A DNA stretch of 64,000 bases from a virus. Position 1 is the stretch's first letter. Every line of letters begins with the position of its first letter. This document shows, piece by piece, positions 33,354-41,586 of the stretch. The stretch covers positions 1 through 64,000 of the IMG/VR virus record IMGVR_UViG_3300046804_004738; one strand, given 5' to 3'. Position numbers and translations under genes: made by a program. The notes beneath the pieces were generated by a model. That model was not told the DNA's origin. It ran no database searches and was given only the letters and a program-made list of their open reading frames with translations.

Positions 33354-33898
33354 CTAAAGTTTTTCGTATTACACCTTTAGAGAAAAAAAATGTTGAAGTT
33401 TGTTTTGATGTTTTTGAGGAAACAGATGAAGGTACGATAAGGAGCTGGCATGTAGAAGAACTTTATAGATGGGGTTTAGGATTTAGGCATTTAGACAATC
33501 CTATTAGTGAATGGGAATTAAAAAGTAATGCTATTAATTGCGATACCGATGCTGGTTCTGGGGCAGAACTAGATGACCTAATAAATGTAAGTTTTAACTT
33601 TGATGCATCTTTTTCTGAAGAAGAAAAAAGAGAAATAGAAAATCTTTGGTATGAAGGTGGTGCAGGTTGGTTGTATGATGGTGAACATAATTGGCAAGTA
33701 GATTATGATTCTTTGGTTGTTTATGGGCCTGTCAAAATTGACCTAATTGATGATATTACTAATGAAATTTTTGAAGAAAATATTCAACCAACAAGTGAAG
33801 GCGCTCCAATGGACTGGCAAACCATTAGTGACCAAGAAGTAGCTGTTTGGCCCTTCCCTACACAAAAAAACTTTGGTGAAACTGATAAAAACAGTTAA
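33350..33898 (+). CDS. acidic protein with WPFP motif, paralog of 1541-2056
   Basis: 182 residues, acidic and tryptophan-rich, with EIENLWYEGGAGWLYDGEHN in the middle and AVWPFP near the end, parallel to EWLENFFEEG and AAWPFP in the protein at 1541. Function unknown. It is last in its unit; a sigma70 promoter follows. Confidence 0.65.
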   Translation: MTKVFRITPLEKKNVEVCFDVFEETDEGTIRSWHVEELYRWGLGFRHLDNPISEWELKSNAINCDTDAGSGAELDDLINVSFNFDASFSEEEKREIENLWYEGGAGWLYDGEHNWQVDYDSLVVYGPVKIDLIDDITNEIFEENIQPTSEGAPMDWQTISDQEVAVWPFPTQKNFGETDKNS

Positions 33899-33908
33899 CC
33901 AAAATCAG

Positions 33909-33936
33909 TTGCAACATCTGTAATCTGTGTTATAAT
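33909..33936 (+). promoter_or_regulatory. sigma70-type promoter
   Basis: TTGCAA, 16-bp spacer, TATAAT; drives the wHTH gene at 33982. Confidence 0.65.
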
Positions 33937-33981
33937 GTTATTACGTTGAGCAATCAGCGACATTTTTTATAAGGAAAATAT

Positions 33982-34236
33982 ATGTTGAAAAGCAAACAAG
34001 AACGCCTCCTTGAGGCATTTCAAAAGGGTGAGCAAATGACAGCAGCGCAAATTAAACAGCGTTTTAGTATTGCAAACCCAACTGCAACAGTAAGTGACCT
34101 TCGCTACGAAGGCTTTGCTATCTATGCAAACAAGCATACTGACACCAAAGGTCGCACTACGACTAAGTATCGTTTAGGTAATCCTAGTCGTGAAATAGTT
34201 GCAGCGGGCTATCGTGCTTTAGCACTTGGCCTATAA
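33982..34236 (+). CDS. winged-helix DNA-binding protein
   Basis: 84 residues: MTAAQIKQRFSIANPTATVS is a helix-turn-helix with the recognition helix at TATVSDLRYEG, followed by wing residues (AIYANKHTDTKGRTTTKYRL). A common small phage regulator type. A single-gene unit with its own promoter and terminator, as expected for a transcription regulator. Its operator is unknown. Confidence 0.75.
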   Translation: MLKSKQERLLEAFQKGEQMTAAQIKQRFSIANPTATVSDLRYEGFAIYANKHTDTKGRTTTKYRLGNPSREIVAAGYRALALGL

Positions 34237-34265
34237 AACGTTCAGCTAGTCACTGGCGCAGTTTT

Positions 34266-34295
34266 GGTAGCTCTGTTTAAAAGCTACCTTTTATT
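34266..34295 (+). terminator. intrinsic terminator
   Basis: Stem GGTAGCT / AGCTACC followed by TTTTATTTTTTT, just after the wHTH gene. Confidence 0.85.
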
Positions 34296-34306
34296 TTTTT
34301 AGGCGT

Positions 34307-34807
34307 ATGAATATTTTTCACAAGTTAATGAATAAATTTGGTAGGTACAGATTGATCCCTGACCGTAAAACGGGAGCGGATTATATGCACCGTTATTACT
34401 TACTGTGTAAAAATAGAAGCTGGTTTCCATTTAACATTACGTTACATAAAATTGTAAGGAGTGATGATCCAATATTTCATGATCATCCATGGCCATACAT
34501 GACAGTTGTACTTAAAGGTGGATATTGGGAACATGTACCATTATACAATAATGACGGATCTATTTTTGGGGAAGTAGCAAAATGGCGAGGACCAGGCAGT
34601 ATAATTAAACGTAAGTCCACAGACATGCATTGGTTAGAATTAGATGCAGGTAAACCAGCTACAACACTTTTTTTCATGGGGAAACAAGAACGTGAATGGG
34701 GATTTCTTGTAAGAATACGTCAGTCTAAGACACGTTGGATTCACTATAAAACATATTTACAAGATTGGCAAAAGTATCATAACAAATACGTTGTAAATAA
34801 TAAATAA
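34307..34807 (+). CDS. cupin-like conserved phage protein
   Basis: 166 residues with the double-stranded beta-helix pattern: HKIVRSDDPIFHDHPWPYMT and LKGGYWEH, holding histidines at the cupin metal site (HDHPW). A common phage cupin of unknown substrate. The start ATG at 34307 lacks a strong SD. Confidence 0.65.
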   Translation: MNIFHKLMNKFGRYRLIPDRKTGADYMHRYYLLCKNRSWFPFNITLHKIVRSDDPIFHDHPWPYMTVVLKGGYWEHVPLYNNDGSIFGEVAKWRGPGSIIKRKSTDMHWLELDAGKPATTLFFMGKQEREWGFLVRIRQSKTRWIHYKTYLQDWQKYHNKYVVNNK

Positions 34808-34823
34808 TCAAAAGGGACATCAA

Positions 34824-35183
34824 ATGTTTGAGTTTTTTGTTTTTATTTTATTTGGTATGTTTATGTTTAATATGGGCAGGGCATATCAATTATTCGAAAC
34901 ACGAAAATTTGTTAGACGTATAGCAAATGAAAATGGTATAGATATAGAAAAAATACTCACGGCTCAACTAGAAGAAAAGGAAATAGTTCCAATTCATACA
35001 GAAACAATTGATGGAACGATCCTTTTATATAATGCAGATACAAATGAATTTTTAGGTCAAGCCCAAACACTTGATGAAGCGGCGCAAGTCTTTAATCAAC
35101 GAAGTAAAAATACTAACGCAGAAGTTGTTCACAATGAAAATAAGTTTTTCTTTGTAGACGGTAAACTAACTAAAACATTATGA
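34824..35183 (+). CDS. small membrane-anchored protein
   Basis: 119 residues, N-terminal membrane helix (FEFFVFILFGMFMFNMG), then a soluble domain (IDGTILLYNADTNEFLGQAQ). SD AAAGGGA. Overlaps the next start by 4 bp. Function unknown. Confidence 0.55.
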   Translation: MFEFFVFILFGMFMFNMGRAYQLFETRKFVRRIANENGIDIEKILTAQLEEKEIVPIHTETIDGTILLYNADTNEFLGQAQTLDEAAQVFNQRSKNTNAEVVHNENKFFFVDGKLTKTL

Positions 35184-35713
35184 AAGTACATATAGGTCCA
35201 TATCCTAGAGGTATGGGAGAACGCAAGGTAGATATAACCATCGACGGGTACGATACTTGGAGTATGTACAACAATTTAGCATTAATCATTTATCCAATGC
35301 TTGTGCAACTAAAAGAAACTAAACATGGTGTACCTGGTGACTTTGCAGAGGTTGGGGGTGACAATCACAGTAGTCAAGATAGCTTTGATTTTTACAAAGA
35401 TACAAATAGAGAATGTTTTGATGAATCATGCAAACGTTGGGATGAAATACTTGATAAAATGATTTGGAGTTTTGGTCAACTAATTGACGAAGATTATGAT
35501 GCAAAATATCATCATGGTGAGGCTAAATTTGAATTTGTTGATACTGAACCTATGTTAAATCCAATAACTAACAAGATGGAAGTCATGCACCAAATGGTAG
35601 ATATAAACCCAGATGATCATTGGTACGATCATGAAGGTCACATGGTTCATGAAGATAGAATTCAAGAAGGTATTAATTTATTTGCAAAATATTTTCGTAA
35701 TCTTTGGGACTGA
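35180..35713 (+). CDS. conserved phage protein
   Basis: 177 acidic residues. RKVDITIDGYDTWSMYNNLA and RWDEILDKMIWSFGQLIDED are a pattern I recall from other large phages, with a histidine-rich middle (DDHWYDHEGH). Function unknown. Its stop overlaps a late-like box. Confidence 0.6.
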   Translation: MKVHIGPYPRGMGERKVDITIDGYDTWSMYNNLALIIYPMLVQLKETKHGVPGDFAEVGGDNHSSQDSFDFYKDTNRECFDESCKRWDEILDKMIWSFGQLIDEDYDAKYHHGEAKFEFVDTEPMLNPITNKMEVMHQMVDINPDDHWYDHEGHMVHEDRIQEGINLFAKYFRNLWD

Positions 35714-35721
35714 TAGATACT
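35713..35721 (+). promoter_or_regulatory. late-like box ATAGATACT
   Basis: Five bases before the ATG at 35726, which has no SD. A one-base variant of the ATAAATAC box. Confidence 0.45.
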
Positions 35722-35725
35722 CATT

Positions 35726-36577
35726 ATGGTTACACCTTTAAATTTTAATAGACATATCATGTTCAGTGACACAGCTGGGCATACAATTGACTTTGATAAA
35801 TCATTTGATTTTTTTAAAAAATGGGATGAGTATACATTAACAGTTGATTCTAATAAAGGCCCATTAACTTTGCGGTGGAAAAATTTACAGACACTGGCTG
35901 CTAACTGGTTTGTTCAAACAGGATCATTAACAGGTCAACCTGTATTACAAAATTTCTTTGAATTTTTTCCTATGTGGGTTAAATGGAACTGGTGGAATTT
36001 CAGCGAAAGAGGTATATACGATCTTCCTAATGATTCAGTTGTAATTGATATTGGAGCAGGAAATAGTGTTCTTGATTTGTTATTGTCGCAATACAATCCT
36101 ACTGCTAAGTTTATTTTAGTAGATAGAAATGAGTTTATAAACACAGAGGCGCAACCAAAATATCCTACTCCAGACAGTCCTTGCTGGCAGCATTCATGGA
36201 GTGTGGTGAATGATGCAATAGATGCATCAGGCATTGAGTCAAATAGATTTACTTTTTTGGATGTTGAAGATCCATGGAACGTTGAGGCTGATTTAATTAC
36301 ATCTCATTTAGCCTGGTGTATGCATTTTCCAAAAGAGGTTTACTGGGATAGAATGTTATCAAGTTTAAAAATTGGTGGCAGATTAGTACTAGATATTAAC
36401 ATAAGTTGGGAACAAGAATATTTGGATGAAATTAGTGATGCATTAAATTGCAGACATACAGTAATTACATCTTTTCCAAACAAACCTATACCTAATTCTC
36501 ATCTACCAGTCAACCAACCTAATAGAGATAAACTTAACGTTGCTGGTTACCGTTGTTCTTGGACAAGACATAAATGA
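35726..36577 (+). CDS. SAM-dependent methyltransferase
   Basis: 283 residues with a class I Rossmann core: SVVIDIGAGNSVLDLLLSQ (motif I) and KFILVDRN (motif II). The N-terminal ~100 residues are aromatic and specific. It overlaps the radical-SAM gene at 36574 by 4 bp, so the two probably act in one modification pathway. Substrate unknown. Confidence 0.72.
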   Translation: MVTPLNFNRHIMFSDTAGHTIDFDKSFDFFKKWDEYTLTVDSNKGPLTLRWKNLQTLAANWFVQTGSLTGQPVLQNFFEFFPMWVKWNWWNFSERGIYDLPNDSVVIDIGAGNSVLDLLLSQYNPTAKFILVDRNEFINTEAQPKYPTPDSPCWQHSWSVVNDAIDASGIESNRFTFLDVEDPWNVEADLITSHLAWCMHFPKEVYWDRMLSSLKIGGRLVLDINISWEQEYLDEISDALNCRHTVITSFPNKPIPNSHLPVNQPNRDKLNVAGYRCSWTRHK

Positions 36578-37698
36578 ATGACACCTTGTGTAAGTTTGCA
36601 TGGTCAGGAATTACAAGTACAATTATAAACACATTTCGACCTTGTTGTAGATTTCCACTTGATGATGATAACCAATATCCTACTACAGAACAAATTATTA
36701 ATACAGGTGAAGTAGCGTTTAACAACAATTTTCTTATTCAATTAAGAAAAGATATGTTAAACGGGATACCTAGAAACGAATGTAAAAAATGTTATGTAGA
36801 GGAACATTCTAATACAAAAAGTATGAGGCAAAAAGCTAATGAACTATTATTAGCGGAAGCTAAAGATGTTCGTTTTGAAAAATTAGAATTTCTCGAAATT
36901 AGTTTAGATAATATTTGTAATTTGGAGTGTAGAATGTGTTCAAGTAGATTCAGCACAAAACTTCAAATGAGAGATAGATATTTAAATGAAAATGGAATAA
37001 CTGGTTATTCACCAAATAACATCACACACAAAACTCTTGATTTAATGGATTCTCTTGATTTAAGTCACTTGAGAATGATAAAATTGTTGGGAGGAGAACC
37101 ATTAATTAGCCCTAACTTTTTTAAATTTTTAGACAAAATTCCTCAGCCTCAAAATGTAAATTTACTTATAATAACCAATGCTACAAGCATTCCGTCAAAG
37201 AAAACATTAGATAAACTAATGGACTTTAAATCAATAAGATTTGATTTTAGTATAGACGGCATTTACGGATATAATGATTATCAAAGAGTTGGTAGTAATT
37301 TTGAAACTATTATCGCAAACGTTTTAGAATTGTCAAAACTATCATCCGAAGAACACAGTGTACATTCAGTATATAGTTCACTTAATATATTAGGATTGGA
37401 TGCTAGCACGAAATGGTTTTATAATAATTTACCATTTAGAACCACTATTGATATTGTAAAAAACAATATACTTTCTCCATTTATAGCTCCAAAATGGTAT
37501 GTAGACGAAATTTTAAATCGTGTATCGGACACAAATCCCTACAGGAATTTTATTGTAAATATGTTTAATGAGTATCACACATTTGACGAAAACAAATGGA
37601 ATGAATTTTTAAAATTTGTGACTTTAACTGACCAAATGTATAAAACTGATATCAACAACATAAACCCAATTTTAGGAAAAGTTATACAAAATATTTAA
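36574..37698 (+). CDS. radical SAM protein with twitch/SPASM-type layout
   Basis: 374 residues. CX3CX2C at C115, C119 and C122 (NICNLECRMCSS) binds the 4Fe-4S cluster, followed by LLGGEPLISP. An N-terminal extension holds further cysteines (RPCCRF and CKKC), which could bind an auxiliary cluster, as in SPASM/twitch enzymes that modify peptides. The pairing with a methyltransferase suggests modification of a peptide, sugar or protein. Substrate unknown. Confidence 0.82.
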   Translation: MNDTLCKFAWSGITSTIINTFRPCCRFPLDDDNQYPTTEQIINTGEVAFNNNFLIQLRKDMLNGIPRNECKKCYVEEHSNTKSMRQKANELLLAEAKDVRFEKLEFLEISLDNICNLECRMCSSRFSTKLQMRDRYLNENGITGYSPNNITHKTLDLMDSLDLSHLRMIKLLGGEPLISPNFFKFLDKIPQPQNVNLLIITNATSIPSKKTLDKLMDFKSIRFDFSIDGIYGYNDYQRVGSNFETIIANVLELSKLSSEEHSVHSVYSSLNILGLDASTKWFYNNLPFRTTIDIVKNNILSPFIAPKWYVDEILNRVSDTNPYRNFIVNMFNEYHTFDENKWNEFLKFVTLTDQMYKTDINNINPILGKVIQNI

Positions 37699-37714
37699 AT
37701 TATTTTTATGATTG

Positions 37715-37722
37715 ATAGATAC
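37715..37722 (+). promoter_or_regulatory. late-like box ATAGATAC
   Basis: Two bases before the dCMP deaminase ATG (37725), no SD. Confidence 0.4.
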
Positions 37723-37724
37723 AT

Positions 37725-38177
37725 ATGAAAGAAAAATTTATAAATTTATACATGGATTGGGCTAAGAGGGTTGCTCAATTAAGTCACGCAAGACGTTTAC
37801 AAGTAGGAGCAGTTATAGTAAAAGACGATTGTGTAATCAGTTACGGGTACAATGGCATGCCAGCAGGTTGGGATAACAACTGTGAACATGAAATGAAATG
37901 GCCAAACGGTGAAATTAGATTTTTAGAAACAAAGTCGGAGGTATTACATGCTGAAAGTAACGCAATTTCAAAACTTGCAAAATCTTCTAATAGTGGGCTG
38001 GGTAGTACAATGTTTGTTACTCACAGTCCTTGTCTTGAGTGTGCCAAACTTATATATCAAAGTGGCATTACTAATATATATTATAATGCAGATTATAGAA
38101 ATAATGACGGTGTTGAATTTCTCAAAAAGTCAGGAGTAAATGTTGTTAGATCAATCGAATCAATTATACCAAACTAA
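37725..38177 (+). CDS. dCMP deaminase
   Basis: Deaminates dCMP to dUMP for dTTP supply. 150 residues with the zinc-site HAE (H75, E77) and PCLEC (C103, C106), plus GYNGMPAGWDNNCEH, typical of phage dCMP deaminases. No SD. Overlaps the next gene's start region by 38 bp. Confidence 0.9.
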   Translation: MKEKFINLYMDWAKRVAQLSHARRLQVGAVIVKDDCVISYGYNGMPAGWDNNCEHEMKWPNGEIRFLETKSEVLHAESNAISKLAKSSNSGLGSTMFVTHSPCLECAKLIYQSGITNIYYNADYRNNDGVEFLKKSGVNVVRSIESIIPN

Positions 38178-38352
38178 AATAGAATTAGAATATGGTCAAC
38201 TTAGACCAGCTATGGATTGGTGTCACAGAAATTGCACTGACAAATGGTTTGTATCGGAATCAACTGACTATGTAGAACAATTCAATGGCAATTATAAATT
38301 TTTTTTTGAATCAGAGCGTGATTATATTAATTTTTTAGTTTGGAAAAAATGA
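38140..38352 (+). CDS. small protein of the F-x-L-R-W family
   Basis: Up to 70 residues, ending YKFFFESERDYINFLVWKK, the family ending. The start is uncertain: the ATG at 38140 lies inside the deaminase gene and no internal ATG exists. Confidence 0.45.
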   Translation: MLLDQSNQLYQTKIELEYGQLRPAMDWCHRNCTDKWFVSESTDYVEQFNGNYKFFFESERDYINFLVWKK

Positions 38353-38600
38353 GTTACATTATTTTTCGTCGTGAATCGGATAACTTTGATGACATAATTA
38401 AAGATCCATCACTCAAAAAGTGGTTAAAATTTAAAGTAAAATTTAAACAAGGCCTTATTATTAAAAGACCTTATAAGGATGAAATCATAAGTTACATAGA
38501 ATTAAAGTATGGAGAATCAATAGTTAATAATATTGTTCCTGACCGTACTCCTATTATTAACGTGGATTACTTACCAAAGGTTGACAAGAGAAACCGTTAA
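38349..38600 (+). CDS. small hypothetical protein
   Basis: 83 residues from ATG 38349 (overlap with the previous stop). Basic, beta/alpha (WLKFKVKFKQGLIIKRPYK). Converges with a minus-strand small gene (44-bp overlap at the ends). Function unknown. Confidence 0.5.
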   Translation: MSYIIFRRESDNFDDIIKDPSLKKWLKFKVKFKQGLIIKRPYKDEIISYIELKYGESIVNNIVPDRTPIINVDYLPKVDKRNR

Positions 38601-38691
38601 TTTGCATATCTGTCAAATAAGCAGGTAAATAATAATAAAACAATGCTGTTCTAACAAAAGATTCTACATATATATCAATTATCCAATTCAT
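38557..38691 (-). CDS. small protein (44 aa), last of the minus operon
   Basis: ATG at 38691 overlaps the previous stop (ATGA), with AAGGAG-like GAAGGAGAAGG upstream on the minus strand. Hydrophobic (WIIDIYVESFVRTALFYYYL), probably membrane. Its 3' end overlaps the convergent gene at 38349. Confidence 0.45.
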   Translation of the reverse strand: MNWIIDIYVESFVRTALFYYYLPAYLTDMQINGFSCQPLVSNPR

Positions 38692-38987
38692 ATTCCTTCT
38701 CCTTCTTTAAGAAGAATCACAATATCTGTTCCAATTGCAAGAACACAAGATGTATCTCCGTGACTATCTAAAATAGTAAAAGTTTCAGTAGCTGGATTTC
38801 CCCATACACTAATTGTGCTTCTAACACTATTAAGATTTTTTCCTGCAAGTATGGGAATTTCTTTAAACTTTTCTTTAAGTTGTGATATAATTACTTCTGT
38901 TTTGTCACAAACTACTCTCACACCTCGAACATCTTCTGCGTGTGAACTTGTGGCAATTAGAGTTAATAACAACAAAATTTTTTTCAT
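38688..38987 (-). CDS. small exported protein
   Basis: 99 residues from ATG 38987; signal peptide KKILLLLTLIATSSHA with SHA cleavage site, mature part with two cysteines (VVCDKTE, SCVLAIG) that could form a disulfide. Overlaps its upstream and downstream genes by 3 bp. Periplasmic. Function unknown. Confidence 0.6.
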   Translation of the reverse strand: MKKILLLLTLIATSSHAEDVRGVRVVCDKTEVIISQLKEKFKEIPILAGKNLNSVRSTISVWGNPATETFTILDSHGDTSCVLAIGTDIVILLKEGEGI

Positions 38988-39130
38988 GGCTGTACCCAAT
39001 CTTTATAAAAATTATACATAATAGAAAATCCAACCAATAATAAAATTGCTATAACTCTAACTAGTGTGAATATTTCAAACAGTAAAACTATAGGTATGTA
39101 ATTTCCTAATTTTTTAATACAATTACACAT
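38984..39130 (-). CDS. small membrane protein (48 aa)
   Basis: One membrane helix (IPIVLLFEIFTLVRVIAILL). Its stop overlaps the next start (ATGA), so it is coupled within the operon. No SD. Function unknown. Confidence 0.45.
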   Translation of the reverse strand: MCNCIKKLGNYIPIVLLFEIFTLVRVIAILLLVGFSIMYNFYKDWVQP

Positions 39131-39148
39131 ATTGTATATATCAAAGAA

Positions 39149-39586
39149 TTATAGGTATTCAATACATACTTTTTTGTAAACTGCATTTCTAGCAGTATTA
39201 GGAGTCATAAGTTCAGATTTAAATTCACCAATTTCATAACTTTCAGAATAAACAACTTTATTTTTTTCATTGGTAAACACATCACTAAAAAGATTCATAA
39301 CACGTAAGTCACAATCAAGCATACCATAATTGTATATTCTTTTTACAGAATATCCAAGTTCAGCATATTTAAGTCCATCAGGAGTTATGTACTCAACCAT
39401 CGTGTGAACCAAATACTGTTCAGGTCCAACTTTGAGTACACCACTTCTTATATAGAAATGATATACATCATTTTGATAAATTTTTTCATATTTTGAAATA
39501 TCTTCAATATAGTTCCCATTAGCCGTATCAGATGCACATAAGAAAGGTGTGAGGACCACTAATAAAACTGCAAGTAATTTTTTCAT
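39149..39586 (-). CDS. exported protein, surface-adhesin E-like pattern
   Basis: 145 residues with a signal peptide (KKLLAVLLVVLTPFLCASD). The mature part has two cysteines (DCDLRVMN and KKVCIEYL) and a beta-rich pattern, resembling the small adhesin E-like periplasmic family. First gene of a four- or five-gene minus operon of envelope proteins. SD AAGGAAA. Function unknown. Confidence 0.55.
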   Translation of the reverse strand: MKKLLAVLLVVLTPFLCASDTANGNYIEDISKYEKIYQNDVYHFYIRSGVLKVGPEQYLVHTMVEYITPDGLKYAELGYSVKRIYNYGMLDCDLRVMNLFSDVFTNEKNKVVYSESYEIGEFKSELMTPNTARNAVYKKVCIEYL

Positions 39587-39594
39587 AAATTTCC

Positions 39595-39738
39595 TTAATT
39601 TTTATCTTGAGTGGGCTGAGATAATTTGACTTGATCTTTATTAGGATTTATTGGGATAATGGGTGTGTGTGGACTTTTAGGATTAGTCTGTTTTTCTTCA
39701 GATTTTACATGAATCAGATTTGCTAAGGCCTGCTTCAA
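39595..39738 (-). CDS. possible short protein with TTG start (47 aa)
   Basis: TTG at 39738 with GGAG seven bases upstream on the minus strand; proline- and lysine-rich (NPKSPHTPIIPINPNKDQ). Low complexity and without a family. The flanking 39739-39830 holds no gene I can support. Confidence 0.35.
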   Translation of the reverse strand: MKQALANLIHVKSEEKQTNPKSPHTPIIPINPNKDQVKLSQPTQDKN

Positions 39739-39830
39739 TTTTCACTCCAAAATGGATATGTCCATTTGATAAATATAAAAGTATTTAAAGTTTTAAATTT
39801 ACCGATATAGCTACATATTAAGGAGATAAC

Positions 39831-39974
39831 ATGGCTAAGGCAAAAACTACTACAACTGCAAGAGCGCACACTAGTGTCGTTAAAACCACAAAACAAGGTG
39901 GCAAAATTAAGACAAGTAGCATGAACAAGGATGAACGCAAGTCATATAAAAAATACAGGGGTCAAGGTCGTTAG
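39831..39974 (+). CDS. short basic phage protein (47 aa)
   Basis: SD AAGGAG before ATG 39831. Very basic (AKAKTTTTARAHTSVVKTTK, then KYRGQGR); I recall similar short basic proteins in other phages of aquatic bacteria. Probably nucleic-acid binding. One-base overlap with the next GTG. Confidence 0.55.
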   Translation: MAKAKTTTTARAHTSVVKTTKQGGKIKTSSMNKDERKSYKKYRGQGR

Positions 39975-40204
39975 TGAACGATTTTGTTCAAACTAAGGTG
40001 AATTTAGTGCTTTTTGACGAATACATTTGGGATTTAAGCGATTCGGGAATTATCTTAGATAATAGATTTGAAGTAGAAAAATTAGGTTGGAAACCGGGCG
40101 ATTATTTTAAATTAGTTTTGACTGATTCTGGATTAAAACTAATAAAAATAGATGACTTAGAAAAATTTATAATAAAGGGAAAAAACCATGAAACAAATGA
40201 TTGA
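39974..40204 (+). CDS. small AbrB-like protein
   Basis: 76 residues from GTG 39974. LGWKPGDYFKLVLTDSGLKL matches the swapped-hairpin AbrB pattern (L-x-W-K-x-G-D), as also in the protein at 45226. Likely DNA-binding or a structural mimic. Overlaps the next gene by 17 bp. Confidence 0.5.
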   Translation: MNDFVQTKVNLVLFDEYIWDLSDSGIILDNRFEVEKLGWKPGDYFKLVLTDSGLKLIKIDDLEKFIIKGKNHETND

Positions 40205-40745
40205 TAAAGTAACAGGTAAAGTATTAAGTAGAAGTGAAGCTGAGGCTAAAATTAAAGATAAAGCAGGTTGGGTAATCACAGTTATTGCGTTATTACTTGC
40301 TGTAAATACTTACATGGCAAACAGCTTTAGTAGTAAAGTTTTAAACAATACCATTGCAGCAAACAATGTTTGGGCTTTTTATCAAGCAAAAAGTATTAAA
40401 CAAGCACTAGCAGAACAAAATTTAGATGACGCTATTGTTCGCGGGGACAAAGCAAAAGCTGAAAAAATGAAAGCTAAAATTGAACGCTATGAAAGTGATC
40501 CTGAAAAGGGTGAAGGTAAGAAAGAATTAATGGCAAAAGCACAGAAGCTTGAGGCAGATCGTGACCTAGCTAAAAAGCATGGACCTTGGATGACATTTGC
40601 AGGTACAAGTTACCAATTAGCTATTGTTTTACTTTCAGCTAGTATACTTGCAGTAAGTATGAGTATGTTCTATGCTAGTATTGGTGTAAGTTTATTTGGC
40701 TTTTTACTAATGAGCCAAGGTATCTGGATGTGGATGCCAATATAA
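40188..40745 (+). CDS. DUF4337-like membrane protein
   Basis: 185 residues: membrane helix near 25-45 (WVITVIALLLAVNTYMA), then the signature NNVWAFYQAKSIKQ, a charged helix (EKMKAKIERYESDPEKGEGK), and two more membrane helices. The WAFYQAKS motif is characteristic of the DUF4337 family, found in bacteria. Function unknown. A small hairpin (TCCCTTAAAGGGA) follows the gene. Confidence 0.65.
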   Translation: MKQMIDKVTGKVLSRSEAEAKIKDKAGWVITVIALLLAVNTYMANSFSSKVLNNTIAANNVWAFYQAKSIKQALAEQNLDDAIVRGDKAKAEKMKAKIERYESDPEKGEGKKELMAKAQKLEADRDLAKKHGPWMTFAGTSYQLAIVLLSASILAVSMSMFYASIGVSLFGFLLMSQGIWMWMPI

Positions 40746-40799
40746 AATAAAATAGTAGTACAATAATAAAAAGATCCCTTAAAGGGACGGTAGAAAAAA

Positions 40800-41579
40800 A
40801 TGGATCCATTAACGCTGTTTGCGCTTGCCAACGGGGCAGTCAAACTCGTCAAAGAGGGTTGCAAACTCTATAAGGACATCAAAGGAGCGGCTGGGGAAAT
40901 CAAAGATGTCCTCAACGACCTTGACGACCAATTTCATAAAAAATTCAAAGATCGACAACCAACCGTTGCGGAAAAAAATCAGTACGTCACTGAACGTAAT
41001 CGTGTCATCGAATTAAACAAAAAAGGTGGCGAGACTACAAACATCTACACAGAAATTGGTCAACAATTAGGTACCTACTACGACAATTATTACAAATGTC
41101 TAGCGGTTTTTGAAGAAGAGGAACGCCGCAGCAAAACAGAAGTATATCACGGTGAAGATAGTGTTGGTAAACGTGCATTACAGCGAGTATTGCTTAAAAA
41201 GCAACTACAGGCAATGGGTGATGAATTACGTGAGATTATGGTTTACCAAAGTCCACCAGAACTGGGTGCATTGTGGACTGAAGTAGAAGCCATGATGAAA
41301 ACTGTGGGCAAGGAGCAGGCAGGTGCAATCGCACTTGAAATGAAAAGGGAAAGAGAGAAGGCTAGAATAAGAGCAAGGAAAAATAAAATTTTCCGTTATA
41401 GATTGACATGTTGGTCTTTAACTAGTATAATATTGGTGTACTTAATATGGTTAATGTGGTCTATTGTCCAAATACGAATAGCGAACCAGCCTGAACTAGG
41501 TGTGTGCCTCATCCCTAAAGGAACTTGGCCCTATCAGCATTACAACAACTTGAAATGGGTCGATTGTGATCCTAAATAA
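40800..41579 (+). CDS. phage protein with C-terminal membrane helix
   Basis: 259 residues: hydrophobic glycine/alanine-rich start (DPLTLFALANGAVKLVKEGC), long charged coiled-coil region, then a membrane helix near 205-228 (LTSIILVYLIWLMWSIV) and a short periplasmic tail with two cysteines. I recall a similar N-terminus in other aquatic phage proteins. Holin-like or envelope role possible, but unsupported. Confidence 0.55.
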   Translation: MDPLTLFALANGAVKLVKEGCKLYKDIKGAAGEIKDVLNDLDDQFHKKFKDRQPTVAEKNQYVTERNRVIELNKKGGETTNIYTEIGQQLGTYYDNYYKCLAVFEEEERRSKTEVYHGEDSVGKRALQRVLLKKQLQAMGDELREIMVYQSPPELGALWTEVEAMMKTVGKEQAGAIALEMKREREKARIRARKNKIFRYRLTCWSLTSIILVYLIWLMWSIVQIRIANQPELGVCLIPKGTWPYQHYNNLKWVDCDPK

Positions 41580-41584
41580 ATACA
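41576..41584 (+). promoter_or_regulatory. T4-late-like box ATAAATACA
   Basis: Overlaps the previous stop and ends three bases before ATG 41587, no SD. Confidence 0.45.
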
Positions 41585-41586
41585 CT

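Noticed and set aside
40773-40785. TCCCTTAAAGGGA hairpin after the DUF4337-like gene
   Set aside because: Short stem, no T run; it is not a convincing terminator.
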